Assembly: GCA_025200525.1 (NCBI GenBank)
Contig: CM045763.1
Span: 85,650,131 to 85,714,130, forward strand
DNA: 64,000 nucleotides
Origin: Camellia lanceoleosa
Taxonomy: Eukaryota > Streptophyta > Magnoliopsida > Ericales > Theaceae
Reading direction: 5' to 3'
Under the pieces are notes generated by a model. That model did no database searches. It was not told the origin of the DNA and was given only the letters and a program-made list of their open reading frames with translations. This document shows positions 11,000-21,722 of this stretch, piece after piece. Made by a program: the position numbers and the translations under genes. Each line of letters starts with the position of its first letter. The stretch's first letter is position 1.

Positions 11000-13413
11000 T
11001 GTCATGACCCAAACCCGCCCCTATGGGTTTAGCACCGTAACCGGCTAGTAATCAGAGATTACCGAAGGCCTACTGAACAGTAATATAGTAATACAGAGTA
11101 CAAGGGCTTGGTGGAAGCCAAAACAGTCAATAAACAATGTCCAATGAGCTGTGACAGTCTGTATGCCAAAAAGATTTTTCATACATTTGTACAGAACAGT
11201 ATACAAAACATTTACAAACATTCAGAACAGGGATCAAGTCCCTATTAACCAGTACAGTGCAGTCTATACAGTAAACAAAACAGTACAGGAAGGGGAACAC
11301 TAAACACCCCTAAGCCTTAGCTTGGCAGGCTCGGAACCTCGCAGTGAGGCACATTGGTTGGCTTGACAAAACTGGAGTTTACCCCGACGCCTCTAGCTTT
11401 GATCCGGTGCCTGTACACCTACATATATATATGAGCGGTGAGCTAAAGCCCAGTGAATAACATAATGCGTGAAGAGGTTTAGAATGAATGTCCTTACAGT
11501 AATGAAAATAGTTCATTAAATCAGTATTTCAGTCTTTCAGTCAATCAGTCATATGTGGTACATCCATTAGCATAACGATGGCGAGGTCTTAAAAGACCGA
11601 GCGATGAAAGTGATGACCATCGATTAGCGATGAGTGGTTCCAACGAGGAACCGACAGAGATCTCTATGCGATAACGATAAGCAGTAGGTGCTAAGAATGC
11701 CTGTCTGAGTTCAAAATATAGGACATACATTCATTCAGTAAAGAATATCAATTCAGTAAACAGTTCAGTTCAGTATTCAGAAGATAATCATTTCGAACAT
11801 ATCTTTACACAATTGTTACTCACAGAGTTCTGGGCTACAGTAAGCTAGAGCATCTCCTCGGAATGCCAACCCTATACACTTAACAGATTGAACACACACT
11901 AAGCTATACAGTTGGGAAAGATAATAATTTAAACCCTAATTTGTCTCGGTGTGTTCTACATCTATATCCTCTTTAAGATGCCTTAAATATGCCCTAGGAA
12001 TGCCTAGGATGGAAAGAGGATGCAAAGATGCACTTTTGAACACTTTACAAAATTTGCTGAAAACAGGGGTCTCGCTCGAGCGAGGATTCCTTCGCTCGTG
12101 CGGACATGCATACAAAGGAGCTCCGCTCGAGCGTAAATTCCGTCGCTCAAGCGGACTGTGTGCTACAGTAAAAATACTGGATGCTCAAGATTTACGCTTG
12201 ATGCTCCCTTGAGTGTGAGACACAGCTCTTCGCTCGAGCGTAGGTCTCTTCGCTTGAGCGTACGCCTGTGCGTACCAAGATTCTGAGAGCTTGCAATTTA
12301 CGCTCGAGCCACCATCCTTCGCTCGAGCGTAGAAGCCAAATTCTGGAATTTCCAGATTTGCCTCCCAAGCTCAAACCAAGCATTCCTAAGCTCAAAACTC
12401 GACCTCTTGGGCCCAAATTCTGGAAAACACATCTAAACTCAATGTACAACAAGTTTCAAAGCTCAATTTGTGAATTTAAAGCCCAAGGGTGAGTCAATTA
12501 AAACAAATTTCAAACCCATTTTCATGAACATGAAGAACATGCAAACATGCATGAATTTTAAACAATTTTCAAGCTTCAATGCTAGCTCAAATGAGCCCAA
12601 ATCTTTCAAAAACATGATGACAACATGAATTACAACAATATTATGAACATGCATGTGAGCAATGGTGAATTACAACCTCAAAACTTGCCAATATGCACAT
12701 GCATGCAACAATTGAGCTCTAATTCAACATTATTGAACCAATTCATGCTTTAACTCTACAATTAAGCATGAGGCATGCAAGAACTATCTTAAATACAACA
12801 ATGAAAGGTTGATTCTCCTACCTAGAGCTTCAATTACAAGGCTAGAGGTTCAATTTTCCAATTTACACTTCAATTTTTAAAGTTCTGCAAGCCAATTCAA
12901 GATGGCGCAAGATGAATACACTCTAGTCTCCTACTCTCTCTCTCTCTCTCTCTAATTCGGTGGGAACAAGAAAAGGAGCTGATGAAATATGTGAGATGAA
13001 ATGAAGGCAAGTCTCAAAAGGATCCATGTAATGGGCCACTAACATGGCAATTTCGTAATTAAAGCAACTTATGTGTTTTACCTTATTTAATCTACTTTAA
13101 TCATACTAAATCAATTTTCAGATAATTACACCATAAAATCACATAAATTCTACTAATCATGGAACATCAATTAATTTTGGGTTCGGCCGCCGATAAGGCC
13201 TTCAATTAACAGTTTAAACAAAACAATGAGCGCAGAGATAATTAAGCTCAAGCAGATAAAATGCAATTCAAGCAGTCTGAGCAATCAATTGATTTGATTT
13301 GATCGGTCGATTCGATGGTGATCGGTTCAATTACGTTTCATATTCGATCTCAGTTTAGCAGTAATCGGTAATTAATCAGTCATTAATCGGTAAACAGTAT
13401 GAGGGTTGTTACA
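11000..13413 (-). mobile_element. Solo LTR S1 (2,414 bp, TSD AGAGC)
   Basis: Reads TGTCATGACCC...GGGTTGTTACA on the plus strand and is flanked by a perfect 5-bp duplication AGAGC (10995-10999 and 13414-13418). Minus orientation is inferred because the left end matches the primer-site end of the LTRs of element E (TGTCGCGACCC at 36448), and the LTR start would be TGTAACAACCC. It contains the block GTGAGCTAAAGCCCAG (about 11438-11454) and four CGCTCGAGCG palindromes (12073, 12124, 12231, 12320), features shared with E and S2. A CT microsatellite lies at about 12930-12953. No coding region. Probably a chromovirus-type LTR. Confidence 0.85.
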
Positions 13414-13418
13414 AGAGC

Positions 13419-15060
13419 GGCCGTCAAAGTCAGCGACTCCATTTGGGCCGAACAAAATGCCTTCAGAAGGTCAGCCTCCTTAAATCGCAACACGTCCCTG
13501 ACGGCCACATCATCAATAATGCCTAACAGGTGTTCAGCAGTGACCCTGGCGTCATAAAGGATGTTGGCTGGCTCACTCACCTCAGGTAGTGATCGCCCAA
13601 CCAGTGCACTTAGGTGGCGCACGACAGTACTCACCATACCAAAGGAAGAGCTCTCCCCCACCTTACTTGTACTCACTAGGATTGGGCGCTCCTTTTCCAC
13701 CCTCTACTCTACCCCACTTGGTTCTTTCACAGCAAGAAGATCCATTCTCTCATCCGCTGTCCTCTCCTCCTCCATACTTAGGTCCACAAATTTGGCAATG
13801 GGAGGGTTGGATTCACCTTCCTCATTCCCCATCCCTGGCCTTGTCTGTACCATCTCCACCTTCCCTATTTGCTTATGGCATGGTGCATTCATGCTTGTTT
13901 TGACCCTCTTAGCTTTCTTACACTCCTCCACCCCCTCTAGCCACACTTTTTTTCTTCATTTTTGCTTGGGCTGTCTCGACTTTTCCCCTCTTCTTGATTG
14001 GATCAATTAGGGCCTTCAGTGGTATAATAGTTTCTAAGTTATATCCCTCCAACGCCTTGGGCCATTGGAGTGCGACCACGTACATATATGGTTTTAAGGC
14101 TAGGCCCAGTTCTTGCTCTTTCCATCTCTCTATTGTAGCTAACGCTCGGCGATCATCGGTCTCTTGGGCTCTCTTCCTCGCCTCAACCTCCTCTGGAGTT
14201 AGGTCTATCCCTGCTTGTTGGGGGCCTAACCCAGCCGCAAAAAGAGTAGAGGGCTTCACCAAATCGTCCCACTTCAGTCCCTTATTCTCTCGCCATTGCT
14301 TTGCTTCTTTCACCTATTTCTTCTCCGTTGCACCCAACTTCCGCTCTACCGACCTAGTGGGGGTCTTCCAGATTGTTCTTACCCCCCTACCCGTGTTCTC
14401 CAAAACAAAAAACCACTTCGTCCACCACCCCTTCACAAACGAAGAAAACCCAGTCACCAATCCCCTGCCTGGCACTACTTGTAGCAATACCCAGGTCTCC
14501 TATTGGCCCAATGCCTTGTAGCATGCAAAGAACTCGTCGATCGTCATGTGCCGCCCCCTAGTCGTCTACAGCCAAGAAACAACGTTAGCTATGAGTATCT
14601 TCCACGCATTCAACACTAACTGACCCGGCACCACCTCCAACTAGTTCAGTACATCCGCCACTAGCTAAGGGAGCAGTAGCCTCAACCCCTCGAATAATGC
14701 CTCTTCGTAAAGCGTGAATTCCATCGATCTAGCATCCGATGCCCTTTCCTACGCCAACAAAACCCTTAACTCCACGTTTTCTAAAATCTGATACTTCCTT
14801 CGGATTCTCTCTAAATCCTCCATTGTCAACGTCGACTTGTCGACCTTCGTATGCCAGTGGTCAGGGGCCACTTGGCTTATAGGTTGCGTGGCCGAGATCA
14901 TTGTCGATAGAATCGGATCCAGTGGCCTTCCGATCCCTCATTCCACTAACCTCTCCACCCTATACTTTTCTGCCAGGGCAACGCCATCATCGTCTCCTAA
15001 TGCGTCAATCCTCAGGGCGGGTGCTCTTTCACATTTCTAATGATGGCTTCAGTTGCGGGA
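13419..15060 (-). pseudogene. Antisense ORF, N-terminal half (element A)
   Basis: Minus-strand coding region continuing the segment at 10070-10994. From the right: a start region near 15000-15060 (not securely fixed), then a domain with ERIRRKYQI, FTLYEEALFEGLRLLLP, LNAWKILIANVVSWL and the tryptophan-rich GWWTKWFFVLE. This matches the layout of the putative gypsy-type transposon domain family (Pfam Transposase_28-like). Downstream is a Lys/Glu-rich part (about 14313-13930) and a helical block AEHLLGIIDDVAVRDVLRF. Stops lie near 14785, 14668, 14643, 14564, 14515 and 14315. Role unknown. Confidence 0.65.
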
Positions 15061-15079
15061 GCCAAGAATTCCAAAATGT

Positions 15080-15539
15080 GCAGAATTAGGAAATCCCACA
15101 ATACGAATGACCTCAAATCTGGAATGTGTTAGTTTTTTACAATCAAATATGTGAAGCATACAACTCCAAAGGAACACGGTTTCCCTGTATTCAAAGGATC
15201 ACAATTCAAAATCGCCAGTTTCAAACGTTTGCCAAAAGTGAGGAGGGAAAACGCACACCACATGACTTAATACATTTGCCCCTTCGTATCTCACTCGTTG
15301 TATCACATTAAATGACCACTTTGCCTTTTCGGCTTCCCCTTCACCGCATCTTGCCTCAGAAATCACTGTGAAGTGACCTCAACGGTTTCGATTGCCTCCA
15401 CGTGTCCGACTTGCATTGTCTCACTTTCTGTCTCACATCCCATTGTCACGTGTCTCCCAACTTCTCGAGCCCCGCGCCCCGTCACATGGTCACCATCACA
15501 TCATCTCGACGGTTGTCATCCGCCGGTCGACACCCTCCT
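15080..15539. other. Region upstream of antisense ORF, no gene seen (element A)
   Basis: Lies between the antisense ORF and the tandem repeats near the 3' LTR. By position it should hold the antisense promoter and leader. I see no clear TATA box or intron here; short overlapping ORFs are not supported by any motif. Confidence 0.4.
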
Positions 15540-15750
15540 CAATCGGCCATCCCACCGGTCGGTACCTTCAGTGGCCCACCTCACCAGTCGGCTCCCTCTT
15601 TGATCGGCCATCCCACCGGTTAGTACCTCAGTCGCCCACCCTACCAGTCGACTCCCTCCTCGATCAGGCATCTCACTGATTGGCATCCTCAGTTGCCCAC
15701 CTTCTGGTCAGCTCCCTCCCCAATCAGCCACCTTCGGTCGGTCCCTTCCC
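15540..15750 (+). repeat. About 60-bp tandem repeat, 3 to 4 copies
   Basis: Units starting ATCGGCCATCCCACCGGT, ATCAGGCATCTCACTGAT and ATCAGCCACC occur at about 60-bp steps from about 15540 to 15740, each followed by CAGTNGCCCACC and GGCTCCCTCC variants. A second small tandem array in element A just before the polypurine tract. Confidence 0.7.
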
Positions 15751-15827
15751 TTACGACTTAGGGGACTACTTCCACCTCTCTTATTTCCTTTACTGGTCTA
15801 AAGCTGCGCTCGGGAATAAGGGACTAC

Positions 15828-16414
15828 TGATAGGCATAGCCTAGAGGGGGGCTACCTTAGGTTACCCAAACAGCCATTCTCCTAAGCCCAGCAAGATAGG
15901 CCCAACATTAAGCCCAATACAGTACTGAGTCACAATATTTTGGCCCAAGCACCAACCAACCACTCGTTAGAAAGAGAGTTGTCCACGTAACAGGCAAAGA
16001 TTTTGGGGAGTTATTGGGCCCATGTGCCAGGCATTAAATTAGTTTGTCAAAGCATTAAATGCTACAAGACCTCTTGCTCTGATGCATGGGTAAACCACCA
16101 TGGCCGACGACAAGGAGACAGCAGGCTTTTACTAATGGGACAACTTAGAATGGATAAGGAAATAATGAGCAAAGAATATAAGGAAGCTTTCGAGACACGT
16201 TAAAGGTTAATTTTTTCCCGACCCCCCTTCTTACTTCTCTCTCGCTCTAAACTTAGTCGACTCTAACCTAACTTGATCTTTAGAGTGTTTGTCAGGGGAC
16301 TATCCCCTCTTCTGGACCTTTTTGTAGGCACCCTTCGTGGACATCAAGGCCAGCAGACCCATCAGAAACGTAGACCAGTCTGCCCCATCCTCCATTGAAG
16401 TTATTGCACTATCA
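15828..16414 (+). mobile_element. 3' LTR of Tat element A (587 bp)
   Basis: Starts TGATAGGCATAG and ends TTGCACTATCA, with a 6-bp inverted repeat TGATAG/CTATCA. It is preceded by a purine-rich stretch (GGGAATAAGGGACTAC, 15812-15827) acting as polypurine tract. A TATA-like motif AATATAAGGAAGC lies near 16178. Copia gag sequence starts immediately after, so the following ATATT (16415-16419) is the expected right TSD copy; the left copy is outside the window. Confidence 0.85.
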
Positions 16415-16431
16415 ATATTCATGCTGAAGGT

Positions 16432-16830
16432 ATGCCTCTGAGCGAGTCTTTCCAAGTTTCTGCATTAGTGGAAAAATTACCACCGGCTTGGAAAGATTTC
16501 AAAAATTATTTAAAATATAAACGCAAAGAGATGACCATGGATGAACTTATTGTAAGACTAAGAATTGAGGAAGATAACCGTAAAGCTGAAAGATGAATGG
16601 TAAAAATCCTATTGAGTCCAAGGCTAATGTGGTGGAACAAGTGCCCAAACCACATAACAAGAAGAAGAAGTTTGTTGGAGATGGTCCTAAACAAGGCGAC
16701 AATAATAGCAATAAAAAGTTTAAAGGAAACCGAATATCGTGCCTCTGATTGTCGCCGTCCTAAGAAGGATTGCGGAAGTACTAGCAAAAAACCACCAATC
16801 AAGCTAATGTGACAGAAGTTGATTACATTT
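16432..16830 (+). pseudogene. Copia gag, C-terminal part
   Basis: Frame 16432-16595 gives the end of a copia gag (UBN2-like) domain (LPPAWKDFKNYLKYKRKEMT, then LIVRLRIEEDN). A stop at 16593-16595 is followed by a lysine-rich linker in another frame and the second half of a zinc knuckle (YRASDCRRPKK, about 16733-16770). The first two cysteines of the knuckle are missing, apparently by a small deletion, so RNA binding would be lost. Confidence 0.75.
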
Positions 16831-17442
16831 CTGATGGGGTAAATGACATCAATCTCTCTGCTGTGGTGTCTGAGGCTAATTTGGTTGGGAATTCCAAGAA
16901 ATGATGGGTTAACACTGGAGCAATTCGACACATTTGTGTGAACAAAAAAATATTCACTACTTATAATGAGGCTACAAATGGTGAACAACTATTCATAGGA
17001 AGTTCATCTAGTTCTATTGTGGTCGGACAAGGGAAAGTAATCTTGAAGATGACATTAGGGAAGGAACTTACCCTCAACAATATGCTGCATGTACCAGACA
17101 TCCGGAAGAATTTAGTTTCTGGTTCTTTGTTAAGTAAGAATGGTTTTAGGCTTGCATTTGAGCCTGATAAATTTGTATTAACAAAGAGTGGTATGTATGT
17201 GGATAAGGGATACATGAGTGATGGTCTTTTTAAATTGAATGTAATGACTATTGTACCAAAACCTAATATAAATAAGAATAACATATATTTTGCTTATATT
17301 CTTAAGTCAAATTTATGGCATGATTGCTTAAGACATATGAATTTTGATGTTTTGCGTAGACTAATTGGTTTAGATTATATACCAAAGTTTGAAATTGATC
17401 CTAATCATAAATGTGAGATGTGTAAAAGCAAAACTAACTAAG
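16831..17442 (+). pseudogene. Copia protease and pre-integrase region
   Basis: The protease active site is expected as WVDTGA; here it reads WVNTGA, with Asn in place of the catalytic Asp (codon 16911-16913), just after a TGA stop. The rest of the domain continues (LNNMLHVPDIRKNLVSGSLL, about 17070-17135). The pre-integrase block LWHDCLRHMNFDVLRRL and the CEMCKS half of the HHCC finger follow to the stop at 17440. A GAT to AAT change is a simple G to A transition. Confidence 0.8.
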
Positions 17443-18245
17443 GCTCCATTTAAATCGGTTGAAAGAAAAATCGAACCTCTAAAATTAATTCATATTGATG
17501 TATTTGATCTTAAATTTGTTCAAACTAGAAGAGGCAAAAAATATTTCATAACATTTATCATTGATTGCATAAGATATTGTTATGTATATTTACTGAGAAG
17601 TAAAGATGAAACCTTGGAAATGTTTAAACTCTACAAAACTGAAGTTGAAAATCAACTTGATAAAACCATTAAAATGGTTAAAAGTAATAGGGGTGGTGAA
17701 TATGATGCACCTTTAACGAATTTTGTGCACAACATGGCATTATTAATCAAACTACAGCACCCTATTCTCCACAGCAAAATGGAATTGCTGAAATGAAGAA
17801 TAGAACCCTTAAAGAAATGATTAATGTCATGTTGCTAAATTCAGGCTTATCGTAGAACTTGTGGCGGAAAGCAATATTGTCTGCTAATTATATTCTTAAA
17901 AGAATATCTCACAAGAAAACTAACAGCACTCTTTATGAATTGTGGAAAGGTCGACCCCTTCCTACAAATACTTAAAAGTGTGGGGGTGTTTGGCAAAGGT
18001 AGAAGTTTTTGTTCCGAAAAAGACTAAGATAAGACCAAAAACAGTGGATTGTGTATTTATTGGTTTTGTGCATAATAGTAGTGCATATCGGTTTCTGACT
18101 TATAAATCAGAAATACCTGATATACATGTGAACATTATTATAGAATCAAGGAATGCTATGCTTTTTGAATATGTTTTTCCTTACAAGAAATGATAGGAAT
18201 TAAGTTCACAGAAAAGAACTTATGATTGTACGCAAAGTCAAGAGA
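17389..18245 (+). pseudogene. Copia integrase core and C-terminus, broken
   Basis: Recognised by [12 protein letters not shown] (first Asp), [20 protein letters not shown], and KSNRGGEYD, where the second catalytic Asp is Asn (codon 17686-17688). Then MELLK with a stop, [13 protein letters not shown], and the STLYELWKG to VWGCLAKV block near 17920-18000. Stops and frame shifts at 17794, about 17852 and about 17972. Its last part ends at the Cassandra insertion at 18246. Confidence 0.82.
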
Positions 18246-18309
18246 CTAATTGTAACACCCCAACCCTTCACATGTCATCAATATTGTCCACTTTGGGCCA
18301 TGCCCGCAC

Positions 18310-18393
18310 GGATTTGTTCTTCCCAGTAGGTCACCCATCCCATAACTACTCCAACCTAAGCACGCTTAACAACGAAGTTCTGTTAAGAATTTC
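18310..18393 (-). ncRNA. 5S-rRNA-like segment, Cassandra LTR 1
   Basis: On the minus strand this matches the middle of plant 5S rRNA: GTTAAGCGTGCTT-like A-box region and GGGATGGGTGACC-like C box. Part of the LTR, not a genuine 5S gene; it may drive polymerase III transcription. Confidence 0.75.
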
Positions 18394-18602
18394 ATTACCC
18401 AGGGAAAGGCCTCGATGCTATATAAGGGTCTAGGCTTTTACTTTTATAGCCCAGGAACTCCTCCTCTATTCCCGATATGGGACACCGGGACCTTACAATC
18501 TATCCCTCTTAAGGCTGTACGTCCCCGTGCAATAGCCTACTAACTCACAAGCCCGCCCACATGCACCGAAAGACGCCAAGGGCCCACACTTGGTACTTTG
18601 GA

Positions 18603-18622
18603 GAGTCGGCTCTGATACCATT
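18603..18622 (-). promoter_or_regulatory. Primer binding site of Cassandra unit 1
   Basis: Reverse complement reads AAATGGTATCAGAGCCGACT, matching the initiator-Met tRNA 3' end (TGGTATCAGAGC). It directly follows the end of the 5' LTR, proving that unit 1 reads on the minus strand. Unit 2 has a damaged version near 19101-19118. Confidence 0.85.
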
Positions 18623-18681
18623 TGTAACACCCTAACCCTTCACATGTCATCGATATTGTTTACTTTGAGCCACGTCCGTAC

Positions 18682-18763
18682 AGATTTGTTTTTCCCAATG
18701 GGTCACCCATCCCAAAACTACTCCAGCTTAAGCACGCTTAACTGGAGAGTTCTACTAGGGATC
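18682..18763 (-). ncRNA. 5S-rRNA-like segment, Cassandra LTR 2
   Basis: Same 5S-derived block on the minus strand, with AGTTAAGCGTGCTT and GGGATGGGTGACCC visible in reverse complement. Belongs to the truncated 5' LTR of unit 1. Confidence 0.75.
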
Positions 18764-18964
18764 TCACCACCCAAGAAAATGCCTAAATGCTATATAAGGG
18801 TCTAGGTTTTTACTTTTATAGCCTAGGAACTCCACCTCTATTCCTAATGTGGGACACCACATAAGGTCCCGGTGTCCTACATTGGGAATTGAAGGAGAGT
18901 TCTTAGATTATAAAAGTAAAAACCTGAACTCTTATATAGCATCGAAGCTTTTTCTTGGGTGGTG

Positions 18965-19048
18965 AGATCCCTAGCAAAACTCTGTAGTTAAGCGTACTTA
19001 GGCTGAAGTAGTTTTGGGATGGATGACCCACTAGAAAGAACAAATTCG
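18965..19048 (+). ncRNA. 5S-rRNA-like segment, Cassandra LTR 3
   Basis: Plus-strand 5S-derived block in the 5' LTR of unit 2. The C box is changed to GGGATGGATGACC, so polymerase III activity is less likely here than in LTR 4. Confidence 0.72.
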
Positions 19049-19286
19049 TATGGGCATGGCCCAAAGTGGACAATATCGATGACATGTGAAGGGTTGGGCA
19101 TAAATGGTATCGGCCGACTCTGTATCGAGTGTGGGGCCTCTTAGTGCATGTGGGGATGTGCAACTCTAAGGGGGGTGGATTGTAAGGTCCCGGTGTCCCA
19201 CATAGGGAATGGAGAGGGAGTTCTTAGGTTATAAAATTAAAAACCTAGACCCTTATATAGCATCGAGGTCTTTTTTCGGGTGGTGA

Positions 19287-19378
19287 GATCCCTAGCAGAA
19301 CTCCCCAGTTAAGCGTGCTTAGGCTGGAGTAGTTGGAGTTCTGGGATGGGTGACCTACTGGGAAGAAAAAATTCGTGC
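19287..19378 (+). ncRNA. 5S-rRNA-like segment, Cassandra LTR 4
   Basis: Plus-strand block from GATCCCTAGCAGAACTC through AGTTAAGCGTGCTT to GGGATGGGTGACC. The A-box and C-box regions are close to plant 5S rRNA. A small local duplication (AGTTGGAGTTCTGGG) lengthens the middle. A TATATAG motif lies upstream near 19254. Confidence 0.78.
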
Positions 19379-19438
19379 AGGGGTGGCCCAAAGCGAACAA
19401 TATTGATGACATGTGAAAGGTTGAGAAGTTACACTAAT

Positions 19439-19776
19439 GACAATCAAACACAAGAGACTAGTAACGGTCTTGACTAACAGGATTTAACTGATGATGATCC
19501 AAAATGAAGTAAGAGTACGAGAACATCAAAATCCTTTGGTCTAGATTTTTTGGCATACCTGTTAAAAAATGAGCCTGATAGCTTTAAGGAAGTAATGTCA
19601 GGTCTTGAAGCACCTTTGTGGAAAAAGGCCGTTAATAATGAAATTGAATCCATTATGCAAAATCATACTTGGGAATTGGTGGATCTTCCACCTATTTTTA
19701 AACCTCTTGGATATAAATGGATATTCAAGAGAAAAATGAAAGCAGAGGTTCAATAAGAAAATATAAAGCATGACTT
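19439..19776 (+). pseudogene. Copia RT, N-terminal part
   Basis: Resumes the copia polyprotein after the Cassandra block. The frame opening at 19550 covers the RT lead-in (SGLEAPLWKKAVNNEIESIM, then WELVDLPPIFKPLGYKWIFK) and ends at a TAA at 19755-19757. The next frame starts within the same conserved block about 20 bases later, so a small disruption separates the two parts. Confidence 0.8.
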
Positions 19777-21108
19777 GTGGTAAAAGGTTATAAACAAAAG
19801 AAAGGTCAGGACTATTTTGACACATATTCCCCTCTAATAAGAATAACATCCATCTGCATGCTTATTGCTATAGCAGCATTGTATAATTTAGAGATACAAA
19901 TGGATGTGAAGACAACTTTCTTAAACGGTGATCTAAATAAAGAGATCTATATGGAGCAACCCGAAAGGGACATAGTGCCAGGGCAAGAAAAGAAAGTTTG
20001 CCGGCTTGTAAAATCTCTCTATGGATTAAAACAAGTTTCTAGGCAATGCCATGAAAAATTTGATCATGCTATGCTTACTAATTGGTTTAAGATAAACAAA
20101 TATGACAAATGCGTCTATGTTAAAAACACTGACCAAGGATATGTCATAGTTTGTCTTTATGTGGATGACATACTTATCATTGGAAGCAGTCAAAACATGA
20201 TTACATCAACCAAGCAAATGTTGAACAAAAGATTTGATATAAAAGATATGAGAGTCGTAGATGTTATATTGGGAATGAAAATTACTAAAACATCTTATGG
20301 ATATGTATTATCACAATCTCATTATATTGAGAAAATTCTTGGTAAATATATCAAGGATGATGTGAATGTAGCAAGGACACCCGTAGACATCAGTCTTTAT
20401 TTATCGAAAAATAAAGGTGATGTGGTGTCTCAGTTAAAATACTCCCAAATCATTGGAAGCCTAATATACCTAATGAATTGCACGCGTCCTAATATAGCTT
20501 ATGTTATCAGTAAATTGAATAGGTATACTAGTAACTCCGGAGAAGACCATTGGAAAGCGATCATTCGGGTTCTTAGATATCTAAGATTTACTTGTAATCA
20601 TGGCTTAAACTTTACTCGATATCCAGCTGTACTCGAAGTCTATTGTGATGCAAATTGGATATCAAATACTAAAGATTCAAAATCCACTAGTGGATATATC
20701 TTTACTCTAGAAGGCGCTGTTGTTTCTTCAAAATCCATGAAACAAACATGCATCGCACAATCTATAATGGAATCTGAGTTCATCGCTTTAGACAAAGCAG
20801 GAGAAGAAGCAAAATGGCTTTGCCACTTCTTAGAAGACAATCTAATATGGCCAAAACAGGTGCCAGCTATTTGCATTCATTATGATAGTCAATCTGCAAT
20901 AGGTAGGGCACAAAGTCATATGTATAATAGTAAGTCACGACATATTCGTCGTCGATATAATACGGTAAGGCAATTGCTCTCAAGTGGAATAATCTCAATA
21001 GATTATATAAAATCTAAAGAGAATATTGCGGATCCGTTAACGAAAGGTTTAGTAAAAGAGCAAGTGTATAGTTCATCGAAGGGGATGGGATTAAAGCCTA
21101 TTACATAA
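19777..21108 (+). CDS. Copia reverse transcriptase-RNase H, open 443-codon segment
   Basis: Intact 443-codon segment of a copia pol. The RT part has [53 protein letters not shown] and the catalytic [11 protein letters not shown] (YVDD at 20158-20169). RNase H follows from about 20630: [20 protein letters not shown], the Glu of [17 protein letters not shown] and ADPLTKGL near the end. It copies element RNA and removes the RNA template. The 5' end is not a true start: the polyprotein is continuous upstream in relatives, and the first ATG is only where the frame opens. The 3' LTR begins 614 bases after the stop. Although open, it cannot act alone because the protease and integrase are broken. 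Confidence 0.9.
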   Translation: MVKGYKQKKGQDYFDTYSPLIRITSICMLIAIAALYNLEIQMDVKTTFLNGDLNKEIYMEQPERDIVPGQEKKVCRLVKSLYGLKQVSRQCHEKFDHAMLTNWFKINKYDKCVYVKNTDQGYVIVCLYVDDILIIGSSQNMITSTKQMLNKRFDIKDMRVVDVILGMKITKTSYGYVLSQSHYIEKILGKYIKDDVNVARTPVDISLYLSKNKGDVVSQLKYSQIIGSLIYLMNCTRPNIAYVISKLNRYTSNSGEDHWKAIIRVLRYLRFTCNHGLNFTRYPAVLEVYCDANWISNTKDSKSTSGYIFTLEGAVVSSKSMKQTCIAQSIMESEFIALDKAGEEAKWLCHFLEDNLIWPKQVPAICIHYDSQSAIGRAQSHMYNSKSRHIRRRYNTVRQLLSSGIISIDYIKSKENIADPLTKGLVKEQVYSSSKGMGLKPIT

Positions 21109-21722
21109 GAGTCATCATAATGGTAACCCTGCTTAGATAACTGGAGATCCCAAGAGCTAAGTTTAAAGGGACAACTAAGTTATGTGTGACTCGACAAAAA
21201 TCACCAAATGATTAAAATTCCTTACCCATTCCTATGGTAAGAGTGATATTTGGAACATATGTTCTATGCAGGGGTTTAAAGATAAGCTGTACTTTTAATG
21301 ATTACTTATATCTTAATTTAGGCATAAAAATCAAGAGGAGTATAAGAGATACTCACAATAAGAATCACCTATATGAGTGTCGAACTAGCCCCAATTCTAT
21401 GAGAATAAAGAGGCTAAATTCTCTAGAAGCACTCATGAATAACCAGGAGTATTCAAGGACAAAATGAACACAACTGTGAGAACCACGATGTGTCAGAAGA
21501 TGTTTTGTGTGAAATCTATTGTCTTGACTTACACAAACAGCTGAACAATTCAAGGCATCGCGTCCATTAGTTAGCTAGTAAGTCCGATAGGTTATCACTA
21601 GGAAAGGTTCAAGGTCGAAAGCTACCTATCCTGATGCAAGATATTTTCAATTTATACTCTTTCAACAAATTCTGCATATTGTTGCATTTCCGTTGTCATC
21701 AGATTCCATTCATATGGGGGAT
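21109..21722 (+). other. Copia 3' untranslated region with polypurine tract
   Basis: Non-coding spacer between the pol stop and the LTR. It ends in CATATGGGGGAT (21711-21722), a standard copia polypurine tract. Confidence 0.75.

Larger units (their letters stand above)
1..16414 (+). mobile_element. Tat-lineage Ty3/gypsy retrotransposon A (5' end outside window)
   Basis: A degenerate LTR retrotransposon reading left to right. Domain order is gag C-terminus, protease, reverse transcriptase, gypsy RNase H, a second archaeal-type RNase H, integrase, minisatellite, antisense ORF, polypurine tract and 3' LTR. The two RNase H domains and the antisense ORF are known marks of the Tat lineage. The 5' LTR, PBS and most of gag lie before position 1. 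The element is interrupted by solo LTR F1 (4950-9627) and solo LTR S1 (11000-13413). Its 3' LTR abuts copia gag sequence at 16415, so A itself sits inside a copia element. Stops and frameshifts in every pol domain show an old, inactive copy. Confidence 0.9.
18251..19433. mobile_element. Palindromic double Cassandra TRIM (four LTRs, one TSD)
   Basis: Two Cassandra-type TRIM elements joined head to head. Unit 1 reads on the minus strand: LTR 18251-18497, internal 18498-18622 with PBS, LTR 18623 to about 18858. Unit 2 reads on the plus strand: LTR about 18860-19100, internal about 19101-19180, LTR 19181-19433. All four LTRs carry 5S-rRNA-like sequence, the defining mark of Cassandra. The two 5' LTRs meet at about 18858-18860, where unit 1 lacks its last 11 bases. 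The whole block is flanked by one perfect duplication CTAAT (18246-18250 and 19434-19438). No coding capacity. Confidence 0.9.

Noticed and set aside
18251..19433. Genuine 5S rRNA genes
   Set aside because: Only the middle of 5S is similar, it lies in LTRs with primer site and polypurine tract, and the bases outside do not match. This is Cassandra, not a 5S array.
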